A model generated the notes under the pieces. The model ran no database searches. It had not been told where the DNA came from and was given only the letters and a program-made list of their open reading frames with translations. Of a stretch of 64,000 nucleotides of DNA, positions 25,806 to 34,098 are shown piece by piece. The translations under genes and the position numbers were made by a program. Origin of the DNA: Pseudomonas sp. Tri1 (GTDB taxonomy: Bacteria; Pseudomonadota; Gammaproteobacteria; Pseudomonadales; Pseudomonadaceae); assembly GCF_017968885.1 (NCBI RefSeq), contig NZ_CP072913.1:4448001-4512000 (forward strand). Reading direction: 5' to 3'. Position 1 is the first letter of the stretch. Every line of letters starts with the position of its first letter.

Positions 25806-25939
25806 TTTATTTCCTCTGGTTTACTAAGTGTCCGCAACTGACGCGTGCAGGAACGCAAGCAATACAATCAAATATCACTTGAGGTTTATTGGAAAATTAA
25901 GTGTGCAGCTAATTAATCAATGATCCGGCGCAACATTTA

Positions 25940-27331
25940 TTAAGGGGAAAGTTCTTCCAGTATTCGCCCCTTGGTTTCAACAGCAAATAATGCAGTGACA
26001 CAACCGGTGATGATTAATATCACTGCGAATATTCCAAACACATAATGCGCACCGACATTGGATACTGTCAGCCCCACCACCAACGGCCCAGTGGCGGACC
26101 CCAAGCGCAACCAGGCACTGCCCAGTCCGGTACCCAATGCACGCAGGCGCGTGGGATATAGCTCTGCCGAGTAAAGATAAAGTGAGAACGTAACGGTTTG
26201 CACCAGTGCGTACCCAAGGCCGGCCAAGAGCAGGATCTGCAAGGGTGACGTCGCACCAGTCAGCGCCAGGACCGACAAGGGAATTGCAGCGAGAAACAGC
26301 GCTCCCATATACCAGCGGCGACGACCGACCTTGTCGATTAACAAGGCACAGATAACAGCTGCAACCACGCCAGCACCCGAAGTGATGAAACCATAGGCCA
26401 AACTGGTGTCCAGAGGCAGATTGAAATGCTGGCGATAAAGCGTTGGCAACCAAGTGATCAAACCATTGGCAACCATGTAGGCACCAAACCACATTGCCCA
26501 GATGACCATGGATCGTTTGAAATACATGCCATGGAACAGTTCACGCCAACCTTGGGCACCTTTGGTTTTTTCTATCTGTGGCACTTCTACAGCGGGCGCA
26601 AGTTGCTTGCCTGCTTTCAACACGCTGTTTTCCAGGCGCGTCACAATGCGATCGGCCTCCTGCAGTCGGCCTTTGGAGGCCAACCAACGTGGCGACTCGA
26701 AGAGAAAAAAACGCAGGGGGATCAAAATCATGGCAGGGACAAGGCCCACCGCGAACATGGCCTTCCAGCCGTAGATCGGTACCAGCAGGTAACCAATGAT
26801 TCCCGCACCTACCAAGCCGAGGAGGAACATGACTTCATAGAGTAGAAAAAACTTGCCGCGCTTTTTCGAGCCGATCAGTTCATTGACATAAGCGCTGGCG
26901 ACCGGCACCTCGCCTCCCGTGCCGATGCCTTGCAGGAAGCGGAATAGGATCATGGAGCCGGCGCTCCAGGCGAACAGGCAGGCCACGTCCATGGCAACGA
27001 ATAGAAGAATGGTGAACGTCAGTACTTTCATCCGACCAATACGTTCCGCCAACCAGCCGAAAAACACGGCTCCGAATAACTGGCCGAGGTAACCGAACGA
27101 AAGAATCATGCCGATCTGGGTCGCGCTCAGATTCCACTCTTTGGCCAGCACGGGCATTGCATAGGCAATCGCGATGACCGTATAGCCGTCAAAGAACGTG
27201 GCGGCACCAATAATATTCCTGGCCCAGAAGACTTGCCGGGTAATAGGCAAGCGCTCAAGTCTCGCACTTATATTCGCTTGGCTTTTAAGCCCATCAATCC
27301 CGGGCTCTGTTTCTAGGTTCTGCATCAACAT
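25940..27331 (-). CDS. MFS transporter (sugar porter/aromatic acid:H+ symporter type)
   Basis: About 463 residues from ATG 27331 (AAGGAAGTGCC upstream; the frame is open to 27394). Twelve hydrophobic helices are visible, with the MFS loop G-W-L-A-E-R-I-G-R-M-K between helices 2 and 3, the second copy I-D-K-V-G-R-R-R, and Y-S-A-E-L-Y-P-T-R-L-R-A after helix 10. That last motif is shared by sugar porters and aromatic-acid symporters. It probably imports the substrate of the adjacent DapA-family lyase. The IclR gene lies just upstream on the same strand. Confidence 0.88.
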   Translation of the reverse strand: MLMQNLETEPGIDGLKSQANISARLERLPITRQVFWARNIIGAATFFDGYTVIAIAYAMPVLAKEWNLSATQIGMILSFGYLGQLFGAVFFGWLAERIGRMKVLTFTILLFVAMDVACLFAWSAGSMILFRFLQGIGTGGEVPVASAYVNELIGSKKRGKFFLLYEVMFLLGLVGAGIIGYLLVPIYGWKAMFAVGLVPAMILIPLRFFLFESPRWLASKGRLQEADRIVTRLENSVLKAGKQLAPAVEVPQIEKTKGAQGWRELFHGMYFKRSMVIWAMWFGAYMVANGLITWLPTLYRQHFNLPLDTSLAYGFITSGAGVVAAVICALLIDKVGRRRWYMGALFLAAIPLSVLALTGATSPLQILLLAGLGYALVQTVTFSLYLYSAELYPTRLRALGTGLGSAWLRLGSATGPLVVGLTVSNVGAHYVFGIFAVILIITGCVTALFAVETKGRILEELSP

Positions 27332-27460
27332 GGCACTTCCTTTCTTATTTTCAATATTGTCGGGGCGTGCAGGTGCTAGCGTTGTGATATTCACAATGCT
27401 TGAAACTCATTGAGGCAATAGACGGGCTTTAACTTGAACCCGCGCGTGAACGACTAATGT

Positions 27461-28312
27461 TTAGAAGTTCGAACCGATACTTCCATTGGCCTCCAATGCC
27501 TTGCCGATGTCCTTGGCGGCTTCCAGGGTAGAACTCAGGGCACGGCTTTTAAGCTCCTGCGCAGTACACCGGACCGAAGGAGCGGCAATACTGATCGCCC
27601 CCACCGGGTATCCGTCGATATCCAGCACGGGGACCGCGAGAATTCTCAATCCATCGGTGAACAGCGATTCGGTCAAGACGAAGCCATCGTCGCGAATTTG
27701 CCCGAGCAGTTCGGCCAGCGGACGCTCCAGGGCATGTGGCTTCATAATAAATGGCGTCGTCGGCGTGAGTTCCTGGACTTTCTGCACCTGTTGCTCCGGC
27801 AGGAAGGCAAGGATCGACTGGCCGATAGCTGTCTGGGTTGCAGGCACCGTGGTGCCGATACGGATATCCACACCCAACCGGGTGATACCCGCCCGCACCC
27901 GCTCCAGATAGAGCACATCGGCGCCCTGCAGGACGGCAAAGCTGGCAGCTTCACTGGTTTCACTGACCAGGCCTCGAAGGATAGGCCGCACGATGCTGCG
28001 CAAGTCTGTCCGAGCAATGGCATGAAAGCCCAGATCCAGCACCTTGAGCGTCAATGCAAAACGGCGGCTTTCTGGAATTCTTGAGACATACCCCAAATCG
28101 ACCAAGGTATTGAGCATGCGGAAGGTGGTACCGGGATCGAGATCAGCGGTTACGGCGATCTGACTCAAGGTCAATTCATCGTTTTCGGCAGTAAACGACT
28201 CCAGTACGCGAAAACCCTTGGCTAAGGATTGAACGGTACTTCGGGCCTTCTTTTCATCCCAGCCCTGGATCGAATCGGCGCTGCGTTCTGAATGTTTTGG
28301 AGTCTTGATCAT
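27461..28312 (-). CDS. IclR-family transcriptional regulator
   Basis: 283 residues. After a short charged extension comes the winged helix typical of IclR: S-L-A-K-G-F-R-V-L-E-S-F, L-T-L-S-Q-I-A-V, D-P-G-T-T-F-R-M-L-N-T-L and L-G-Y-V, residues about 28-90. The effector domain follows, with A-S-F-A-V-L-Q-G-A-D, T-A-I-G-Q-S-I-L-A-F and a C-terminal V-G-A-I-S-I-A-A-P. It probably controls the transporter, lyase and porin downstream on the same strand. The inducer is likely their substrate. Confidence 0.9.
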   Translation of the reverse strand: MIKTPKHSERSADSIQGWDEKKARSTVQSLAKGFRVLESFTAENDELTLSQIAVTADLDPGTTFRMLNTLVDLGYVSRIPESRRFALTLKVLDLGFHAIARTDLRSIVRPILRGLVSETSEAASFAVLQGADVLYLERVRAGITRLGVDIRIGTTVPATQTAIGQSILAFLPEQQVQKVQELTPTTPFIMKPHALERPLAELLGQIRDDGFVLTESLFTDGLRILAVPVLDIDGYPVGAISIAAPSVRCTAQELKSRALSSTLEAAKDIGKALEANGSIGSNF

Positions 28313-28726
28313 TTTTTTCGCTCTTTTTGATTTTTTCGGATTGCGAAATTATTTTCTTTCAATTAGGATATTATTTTGGCAGCGCCTTGTCCTATATCTA
28401 TTGAGACAAGATTTTATTATTTATATGTTTTTTGGCTATATCGGATGACAGCCCCCCGCCGTTCAGCACTCAGGCCTGGACAGTTGGACGCTTTCGATAA
28501 GTGAGAATTGAACGTTCGTCGACCCGAACAATCACCGATCTGACACGATGCACTTGCAAACGCGCTCGAATGCCAGATGAAAAATATTTTTCATCTGGAG
28601 CTTAAAACGTCTGATTTAGGGGCCCCTGCTTTCCCACTCTGAGATGCAGGCAACGAATTGCCTGCATTCCTTCATCCTCCCGCCCACTAGAACGCAATCG
28701 ATAGTGGAGAACGTCACCGTTACCAC
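28313..28726. other. Gene-free AT-rich interval with palindromes
   Basis: These 414 bases lie between the start of the IclR gene and the end of the alcohol dehydrogenase gene. The 130 bases next to the IclR gene are AT-rich and probably hold its promoter. Further left are a 26-base perfect palindrome (28573-28598) and a hairpin with arms atgcaggcaa and ttgcctgcat (28644-28667). A short minus-strand frame ending near 28482 resembles the tail of an unknown protein, but has no start. No convincing gene is present. Confidence 0.6.
28573..28598. promoter_or_regulatory. Perfect 26-base palindrome
   Basis: The half-site ccagatgaaaaat is followed directly by its exact complement, giving an uninterrupted 26-base palindrome with an AT-rich centre. 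A zero-loop palindrome fits a dimeric-protein operator better than a terminator. The nearest promoters are those of the IclR gene, about 260 bases away, so which gene it would control is unclear. Confidence 0.45.
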
Positions 28727-29767
28727 TTAGAACTCCGTCACAACCGTAACACCTGTCGTGTCAAACCGGTCCATGTTCATGAGCGCATCAATGGACTGCT
28801 CAAGGCTGATGGTCTTGCCGACCAGCTTTTCAGGCGCCAGCTTGCCGGACGTGATCATCTCCAGCATCGCGCCGTAACGGTGAGCCTGCATGCCATGGCT
28901 GCCACAGATCTCCAGCTCGTAGGCAATGACCTTGCTCATTGGAATCGCCGGCGTGCTCTGGTCGGCCAGCATCAAACCGACCTGGACATGCTTGCCGCGC
29001 CGTCTCAGATTATTGATGGAGTTGAAGCAGGTGGTTGGATGACCGAGAGCATCCAGCGAAACGTGCGCGCCGCCCTTGGTGATTTCAAGTACCGCCTCAG
29101 TGACATCAGCGACGCGGCTCGCATTGACGGTAGCGACGGCACCGAGCGATTGGGCCAGCTTCAGTTTGTCGTCCGAGATATCGATGGCGATGACGTTCGC
29201 TCCGATCGCTTGAGCGATCATGACAGCGGACAACCCCACCCCACCGCAGCCATGAACCGCCACCCACTGACCTGCCGTGACCTTGCCTTGATCGACAACC
29301 GCACGGAACGACGTGACGAAACGACAGCCAAGACTCGCCGCCGTGGCGAAATCCATGCTTTCAGGCAGCGCGACCAAGTTCAGATCCGCCTTGTGAATCC
29401 CCACATACTCGGCGAAAGACCCCCAATGGGTGAAACCGGGCTGAAATTGGCTGTGACACACTTGTTGGTTGCCGCTATTGCACTCCGGGCAAGCACCACA
29501 ACCACCGACAAAAGGAACGGTGATGCGATCGCCAACCTTCCATCTTGTGACATCTTTGCCGACCTCAGCCACGATCCCTGCCAACTCGTGACCGGGCACA
29601 TGAGGCAACCGGATGTCAGGGTCATGACCTTTCCAGCCATGCCAGTCGCTTCGGCATACGCCGGTGCCGAGCACTTGAACCACAACACCATGAGGCTCAG
29701 GCGTCGGGTCTTCGACCGTCATCAAACGTGGGGGTTGGGAAAAGGCTTCGTAAACTACGGCTTTCAT
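28727..29767 (-). CDS. Zinc-dependent alcohol dehydrogenase (MDR family)
   Basis: 346 residues with the full MDR zinc pattern. Catalytic ligands are Cys38 (G-V-C-R-S-D) and His60-Glu61 (P-G-H-E), with a third Cys in S-L-G-C-R-F. Structural zinc cysteines are at about 90, 93, 96 and 104 (C-G-A-C-P-E-C, then Q-Q-V-C). The coenzyme loop is G-C-G-G-V-G, followed by an acidic V-I-A-I-D-I that favours NAD. It should oxidise an alcohol or reduce an aldehyde. It sits alone beside a porin remnant; no pathway partner is visible. Confidence 0.9.
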   Translation of the reverse strand: MKAVVYEAFSQPPRLMTVEDPTPEPHGVVVQVLGTGVCRSDWHGWKGHDPDIRLPHVPGHELAGIVAEVGKDVTRWKVGDRITVPFVGGCGACPECNSGNQQVCHSQFQPGFTHWGSFAEYVGIHKADLNLVALPESMDFATAASLGCRFVTSFRAVVDQGKVTAGQWVAVHGCGGVGLSAVMIAQAIGANVIAIDISDDKLKLAQSLGAVATVNASRVADVTEAVLEITKGGAHVSLDALGHPTTCFNSINNLRRRGKHVQVGLMLADQSTPAIPMSKVIAYELEICGSHGMQAHRYGAMLEMITSGKLAPEKLVGKTISLEQSIDALMNMDRFDTTGVTVVTEF

Positions 29768-29867
29768 GAGGATCCCTCTGCTTTAGAAAAGCGCTGTACG
29801 CGAATGCGACCAAGCGGCTCGGGGTCAAGCGACTATCGGGTGGCCAATACAGTAGCTGATCCGCGCC

Positions 29868-30281
29868 ATGCCTGGCGCGCGCGCTGCCGGCCTGCAGCAA
29901 GTCAGCGGCGACAGCGATGCGGTCTGGTTGAACCAGGGTGACGGCTCTACCGCCTACTTCATGACGGAATCGATGATCGGCAAGTTCCAGCGCGCAGGGG
30001 AAACTACCTGGCAGGTTCGCTATGGCTATGATTTCGCCAAGGTCGGGGTTCCCGGCTTGAGTTTCCTGGGCATGTACGAAAGCGGCTCGAACATCCGTAC
30101 CCCCACCGGCGACAAGAGCGAGTGGGAGCGCAACCTGACGGTGAGCTATGTCATCCAGCAAGGTCCGCTCAAGGACCTGAGCATTGCCTTGCGTCACGCC
30201 TCATTGCGCACCGAAGTGTCTACGCAACGGGACAGTGATGAGCATCGGGTGATCGTCAGCTATCCGTTGAACATTCTGTAA
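29868..30281 (+). pseudogene. OprD-family porin, 3' remnant
   Basis: About 130 residues of the C-terminal end of an OprD porin: G-L-Q-Q-V-S-G-D, T-A-Y-F-M-T-E-S, W-Q-V-R-Y-G-Y-D-F, V-P-G-L-S-F-L-G-M-Y and the final aromatic S-Y-P-L-N-I-L. The signal peptide and about two thirds of the barrel are missing; sequence before about 29885 is not porin-like. No promoter or ribosome site is visible for the fragment. It is probably left from a deletion or recombination that placed the alcohol dehydrogenase gene beside it. Confidence 0.8.
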
Positions 30282-30288
30282 ATACCGA

Positions 30289-30321
30289 CACGCTGGGTGA
30301 TGCGCATCGTCGCCCAGCGTG
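30289..30321 (+). terminator. Hairpin after the OprD remnant
   Basis: Arms cacgctggg and cccagcgtg enclose an inner palindrome, gatgcgcatc, starting eight bases after the stop of the porin remnant. This is the expected site for the original porin terminator. No U-run follows. Confidence 0.45.
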
Positions 30322-30537
30322 GTGGGACTACGAGAGTCCAGTAACGTCTATCTCGGAAGCCCGCACCAGTGCTTGCGTATCGATATACCTTCGGATATTT
30401 GTCAGTTTTCCATTTCGCAAGCCTTCTGAAGCAAATCCGCCAATTCCTGGTGCCCGCGGTGCATGCCGGCCAGCGGCCAGCCCTCGCCCTAACCGGACTC
30501 GTTGTTGGCCTGCGGGTGAGGACGTGGTGTCGGTGAT

Positions 30538-31158
30538 TCAGCCGATATCGACTTTCATGGCGATATCCCAAGTGCCGGCGCCGTTTTTAGCCAGGCCGAT
30601 CATCATCAGACCGAGCCACTCGAGCGTCTGGGCCATCTGCAGGCCGCCGACATCCAACGGACGCAGCCCGAGGCTCTCGAGGAGGGTCGAGACGCGCGCC
30701 TTGGCGTGCGCATCGTCCGCCGCAATGAACGCGTCAAGGCGTTCATCCTTCACCAGTACATGGCCGAAGAGGGTATTGAACGCCTTGACGATATGCGCGC
30801 TGGCCGGGGCGCCCTTGGCGATCTCCTGCGCACCGGAACTGCCGTGGGGGGTAACGAGGGCCGAGAGATCGGGAGCGACCGGGTTGGTGATATCGATGAT
30901 CACCTTACCGTCGAGCGCTTTCCCAAAGTCGGCCAGTACCGCCACCGCATTGGTGTACGGTACGGCGAGAATAACGATGTCGCCCGCCGGAGTGGCGCCG
31001 TAAGTTCCTGTGATCGCTCCGGAGGCGAGCTTGTCGACAAGCGCCTGCGCCTTGGCGGGATCGCGGCTGACAACCTCGACGGTGTGTCCGGCCTTGGCGA
31101 TACGGCCGCCGACAGCCGCGGCCATGCCTCCCGAACCGATGATGCTGATAGTGCTCAT
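30538..31158 (-). CDS. NADP/F420-type reductase (NAD(P)-binding)
   Basis: The 206-residue protein has an N-terminal Rossmann motif, I-S-I-I-G-S-G-G-M-A-A-A-V-G, and V-V-S-R-D-P as a phosphate-binding turn that favours NADP. I-D-I-T-N-P-V follows in the middle, and K-A-F-N-T-L is typical of the family annotated as NADPH-dependent F420 reductase. Pseudomonas does not make F420 in quantity, so the real acceptor is unknown. It is the last gene of the minus-strand set with two SDR proteins. A truncated copy of its 5' end lies at 33327-33440. Confidence 0.83.
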   Translation of the reverse strand: MSTISIIGSGGMAAAVGGRIAKAGHTVEVVSRDPAKAQALVDKLASGAITGTYGATPAGDIVILAVPYTNAVAVLADFGKALDGKVIIDITNPVAPDLSALVTPHGSSGAQEIAKGAPASAHIVKAFNTLFGHVLVKDERLDAFIAADDAHAKARVSTLLESLGLRPLDVGGLQMAQTLEWLGLMMIGLAKNGAGTWDIAMKVDIG

Positions 31159-31270
31159 AAGCTGTCTCCGTTCTGAAATCAGGTATTTCGATCTTTTCTG
31201 GACGGGTTACGCCGTCGCTGTTGGGCCACCCGCCGGGCGCAGTACGACCCGGTGGTGTGCCGTCACCTCA

Positions 31271-32212
31271 TCAGTCGGCCGGGAAGTAATGACCGCTATC
31301 AAGATCGGCGAAGAGTCCGGGCTGGGTCGGTTCCCAGCCAAGAACCCGGCGCGTGATGGCGTTCGATGTCGGGGTGTCCAGCGTGACCAGATTCGCAAGG
31401 AACCCGAAGTAGCCAGGCAGCATCAGCACGTCCGCGGGAATAGACACGGCCGGCAGATTCAACCGGCTGGCAATGGCTTCGGCGATCTGGCGGTACGGGA
31501 CAGCTACGTCGGCGATTGCATGCCAGCTTCTGCCCGCGGCGCCTTTCTCCAGCGCCAGGCGAAACACGGTGGCGAGGTCACGGGCATGCACGGCCCCCCA
31601 ACGGTTGGCACCTTCTGCGGGGTAACCGACGACACCCTTTTCCTTGGCCAGCCCGATCAACAGCGGAAGGAAACCGGCGTTATCGGTGGAGCTGTGCATG
31701 ATTTCAGGGATCCGCACGATCGAAGACCGTATGCCCTTTTCGGCGAGACCGATCACCGTGGTTTCCACGATGTTCCGAACCCGCAGGGTATTCTTGTACG
31801 GATCACCGCCAGGAAGGGGCGGATCCTCCTCGGTGGCCGGCCGGCCCAAGCCCTCCCAACCAGGCGAGCCGACGCTTCCAGACACGACCAACGGCTTTGC
31901 GCTTCCGGCCAATGCTTCGCCATAGGCGAGCATGATCTCAAGCTCCGCGGCCGCAACTGCGTTGATACCGCCGGTTGGAATCAGGTCCTGCCGATGCGCG
32001 AGGTGAATGACGCCGTCCGAGGCTGCGGCCGCTTCCTTTAGCCCGTCGAGATCCTCGAGGTTGCCGCGACGTACCTTGGCGCCGAGCGCAGCAGCCTGCG
32101 CCGCAGCCGTGTCGGACCGAGCCAGAGCAGTGACCTCATGGCCGGCGGCGATAAGATCGGAGATGATGTACGGACCGGAATGGCCGGTGCCGCCGGTAAC
32201 AAAAACATGCAT
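31271..32212 (-). CDS. Extended SDR protein (NAD-dependent epimerase/dehydratase family)
   Basis: 313 residues from ATG 32212, which has GAGGAA upstream; the longer frame to 32275 lacks support. The N-terminus H-V-F-V-T-G-G-T-G-H-S-G is the coenzyme loop, A-L-A-R-S-D follows strand two, and V-V-S-G-S-V is the Ser strand. A Tyr-x3-Lys pair is not obvious, as in many NmrA/atypical SDRs. It is a close paralogue of the next gene upstream (32297-33274): both share A-V-H-A-R-D-L-A, E-K-G-A-A-G and L-M-L-P-G-Y-F-G-F-L-A. The function is unknown. Confidence 0.83.
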   Translation of the reverse strand: MHVFVTGGTGHSGPYIISDLIAAGHEVTALARSDTAAAQAAALGAKVRRGNLEDLDGLKEAAAASDGVIHLAHRQDLIPTGGINAVAAAELEIMLAYGEALAGSAKPLVVSGSVGSPGWEGLGRPATEEDPPLPGGDPYKNTLRVRNIVETTVIGLAEKGIRSSIVRIPEIMHSSTDNAGFLPLLIGLAKEKGVVGYPAEGANRWGAVHARDLATVFRLALEKGAAGRSWHAIADVAVPYRQIAEAIASRLNLPAVSIPADVLMLPGYFGFLANLVTLDTPTSNAITRRVLGWEPTQPGLFADLDSGHYFPAD

Positions 32213-32296
32213 ATGCGTGTTCCTCGTGGGTGATGGGGTGCGGAAAAAGGTGCTGGGGGACTGTGCCGGGCGCATTAACGATCCAGCGCCCCGCCG

Positions 32297-33274
32297 TCAG
32301 CTCAAGTCAGTCGGTGGAAAGTAATGGCCGTTGTCGAGGTCCTCGATCAGACCGAGTTGAACGGGGTCCCAGCCAAGAGCCTGGCGGGTGATGGCGTTCG
32401 ATGCGGGGAGGTCTAGCGTGGCCACTGCCGCCAGGAACCCAAAGTAGCCCGGCAGCATCAGTTCGTCCGCGGGGATGCTCACGGCGGGTATTCCCAGGCG
32501 AGCGGCTATCGCCTCGGCGATCTCGCGGAACGGGATTCCCTCTTCGCCGATCGCGTGCCAGGTTTTGCCTGCGGCCCCCTTCTCGAGCGCCAGGCGGAAC
32601 AGAGAGGCAAGATCGCGGGCGTGCACAGCGGGCCACCGGTTCTTGCCTTCTCCCGGATAGCCAGCGAAACCCTTTGTTTTCGCGAGCATGATCAGTTGCA
32701 GGCGACCGGTCGCACTGTGTAAGAGAGTCGGAATCCGCACGACCGACGATCTGACACCTCGCTCGGCCAGGCCCACGACAGCGGTTTCCACGACATTGCG
32801 TGCCAACAGAGTGCCTGAATCGATCGGGCCGCTAGGTAAGGCGGGATCATCCTCGGTCGCCGGGCGGCCCAGACTGACCGGTGCGCCGATAGGCGCCGCT
32901 CTGCCCACGTTCATGGGCGTGCCAATACTGCCTGCAACGACCAATGGCTTATTCGTGCCCGCCAGCGCCTCGCCGAACGCGAGGACGGTCGCGAGTTCTG
33001 ATTCGACTAAGGCGGCGATCCCGCCGGACGGAAGCAGGTCGGCCCTGTATCCGAGGTGGATGACGCCGTCGGATTCGACCGCCGCCGCCTTGAGCCCTTC
33101 GAGGTCGGCAAGATCTCCACGACGCACCTTGGCGCCGAGCGCGGACGCCGCTGACGCCGCTGACGCGGACGCGTCTGACCTTGCCAGAGCGACGACCTCG
33201 TGGCCGGCTGCGATGAGGTCGGGGATGACGTATGAACCGACGTGGCCGGTGCCGCCAGTGACGAAAACGAGCAT
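32297..33274 (-). CDS. Extended SDR protein, paralogue of the neighbour
   Basis: 325 residues from ATG 33274; the frame is open to 33412, but the extra codons cover a reductase remnant. The start L-V-F-V-T-G-G-T-G-H-V-G matches the downstream paralogue along its whole length. Two insertions differ: a short Ala/Ser repeat after A-R-S-D, encoded by near-identical gacgcc/gct units at about 33139-33180, and a segment around G-T-P-M-N-V-G-R. The two genes probably arose by tandem duplication. The divergent HxlR regulator at 33595 is the likely controller. Confidence 0.83.
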   Translation of the reverse strand: MLVFVTGGTGHVGSYVIPDLIAAGHEVVALARSDASASAASAASALGAKVRRGDLADLEGLKAAAVESDGVIHLGYRADLLPSGGIAALVESELATVLAFGEALAGTNKPLVVAGSIGTPMNVGRAAPIGAPVSLGRPATEDDPALPSGPIDSGTLLARNVVETAVVGLAERGVRSSVVRIPTLLHSATGRLQLIMLAKTKGFAGYPGEGKNRWPAVHARDLASLFRLALEKGAAGKTWHAIGEEGIPFREIAEAIAARLGIPAVSIPADELMLPGYFGFLAAVATLDLPASNAITRQALGWDPVQLGLIEDLDNGHYFPPTDLS

Positions 33275-33326
33275 GTTATTGGCCCTTTTGAACAGTGTGA
33301 TACGAGACGCGCGGGAACGCGTACGC

Positions 33327-33440
33327 TCAGCCAGGAAGGCTGACGCCGATCGCGAAATCGACGATGTATCCGGCCTTGGCGGTAAGGCCGCCGATCGCTG
33401 CGGCCATGTCACCTGAGCCGATGACGCTGATCGTGCTCAT
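33327..33440 (-). pseudogene. 5' remnant of a second NADP/F420-type reductase gene
   Basis: From ATG 33440 the minus strand reads M-S-T-I-S-V-I-G-S-G-D-M-A-A-A-I-G-G and then A-K-A-G-Y-I-V, nearly the same as the start of the reductase at 31158. It then departs and stops at 33327 after 37 codons. It is the first reading frame after the HxlR-controlled promoter. It shows that the region once held another reductase upstream of the SDR pair. Confidence 0.75.
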
Positions 33441-33528
33441 GTGCAGTTTCCTTGCAGGGTTGATCATTCTTAGGTTGCTGGTGCGATCCGGAGAACTCAC
33501 TCAACGTAGGATCCATGCTGGTCTTTTC

Positions 33529-33577
33529 ACTTGCAAAAAGCAAGCGATCCATGGAGTTTTACTTGCTCTATGCAAGT
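33529..33577. promoter_or_regulatory. Twin 17-base operators before the HxlR gene
   Basis: Two inverted repeats of the same form, acttgc-N5-gcaag(c/t), occupy 33529-33545 and 33561-33577. Their centres are 32 bases apart, about three helical turns. They lie between the divergent HxlR gene (start 33595) and the reductase/SDR set (first start 33440), next to the HxlR start. They are the probable binding sites of that HxlR dimer, giving autoregulation and control of the divergent genes. Confidence 0.65.
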
Positions 33578-33594
33578 GATGCTAAGATCCAGCG

Positions 33595-34047
33595 ATGAAG
33601 ACAACTCTTAAAGAAGACTTTCGGTCCCATTGCGCGGTGAACTACGGCGTGGAGATCTTCGGCGACCGGTGGTCGCTCTTGATCATTCGCGACATCGTTT
33701 TTGTGGGCAAAAAGACGTATGGCGAGTTCCGGAAATCGGAAGAAGGCATCGCGACCAATGTGCTGGCTTCACGCCTTGCCTTTCTTGAGGAGCAAGGCGT
33801 TCTCTCGCGGGTGCCCAGCCCCGATGACGGGCGCAAAGACTTCTACTCGCTGACTGAGAAGGGCCTGGACCTCATTCCCATCGTGCTCAACATTGTCCTT
33901 TGGAGTGCGAAGCACGATTCGGAGTCGTATGTACGGCGCCGCGAGGAGTTCGTTGCTCGACTGAGTCAAAACCCGATGCAGGTGAGCGAAGAGGTAAAGA
34001 CGCTGGTGCGCAATGGCGGATGTATCTTTTCTGAGAACAAGGAATGA
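33595..34047 (+). CDS. HxlR-family transcriptional regulator
   Basis: The 150-residue protein has the HxlR winged helix: a Cys near the start (H-C-A-V-N-Y-G), I-F-G-D-R-W-S-L-L-I-I-R-D, Y-G-E-F-R-K-S-E-E-G-I-A-T-N-V-L-A-S-R-L and the wing G-V-L-S-R-V-P, then Y-S-L-T-E-K-G. The N-terminal Cys is the residue many family members use to sense thiol-reactive compounds. It is divergent from the reductase/SDR genes and has two operator-like palindromes just before its start, so it is probably autoregulated and controls redox genes in response to electrophiles. Confidence 0.9.
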   Translation: MKTTLKEDFRSHCAVNYGVEIFGDRWSLLIIRDIVFVGKKTYGEFRKSEEGIATNVLASRLAFLEEQGVLSRVPSPDDGRKDFYSLTEKGLDLIPIVLNIVLWSAKHDSESYVRRREEFVARLSQNPMQVSEEVKTLVRNGGCIFSENKE

Positions 34048-34098
34048 GCAAGATGCCAAGCGCGCCCCGTCACGCCGCACGACGATTGCAGCGATTGA

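Noticed and set aside
28482..28590. Minus-strand tail resembling a protein end (V-I-V-R-V-D-E-R-S-I-L-T-Y-R)
   Set aside because: It is only about 33 codons with no start, and the family could not be named; kept as a note only.
28644..28667. Hairpin with arms atgcaggcaa/ttgcctgcat as a terminator
   Set aside because: No U-run follows on either strand, and its distance from the dehydrogenase stop is large.
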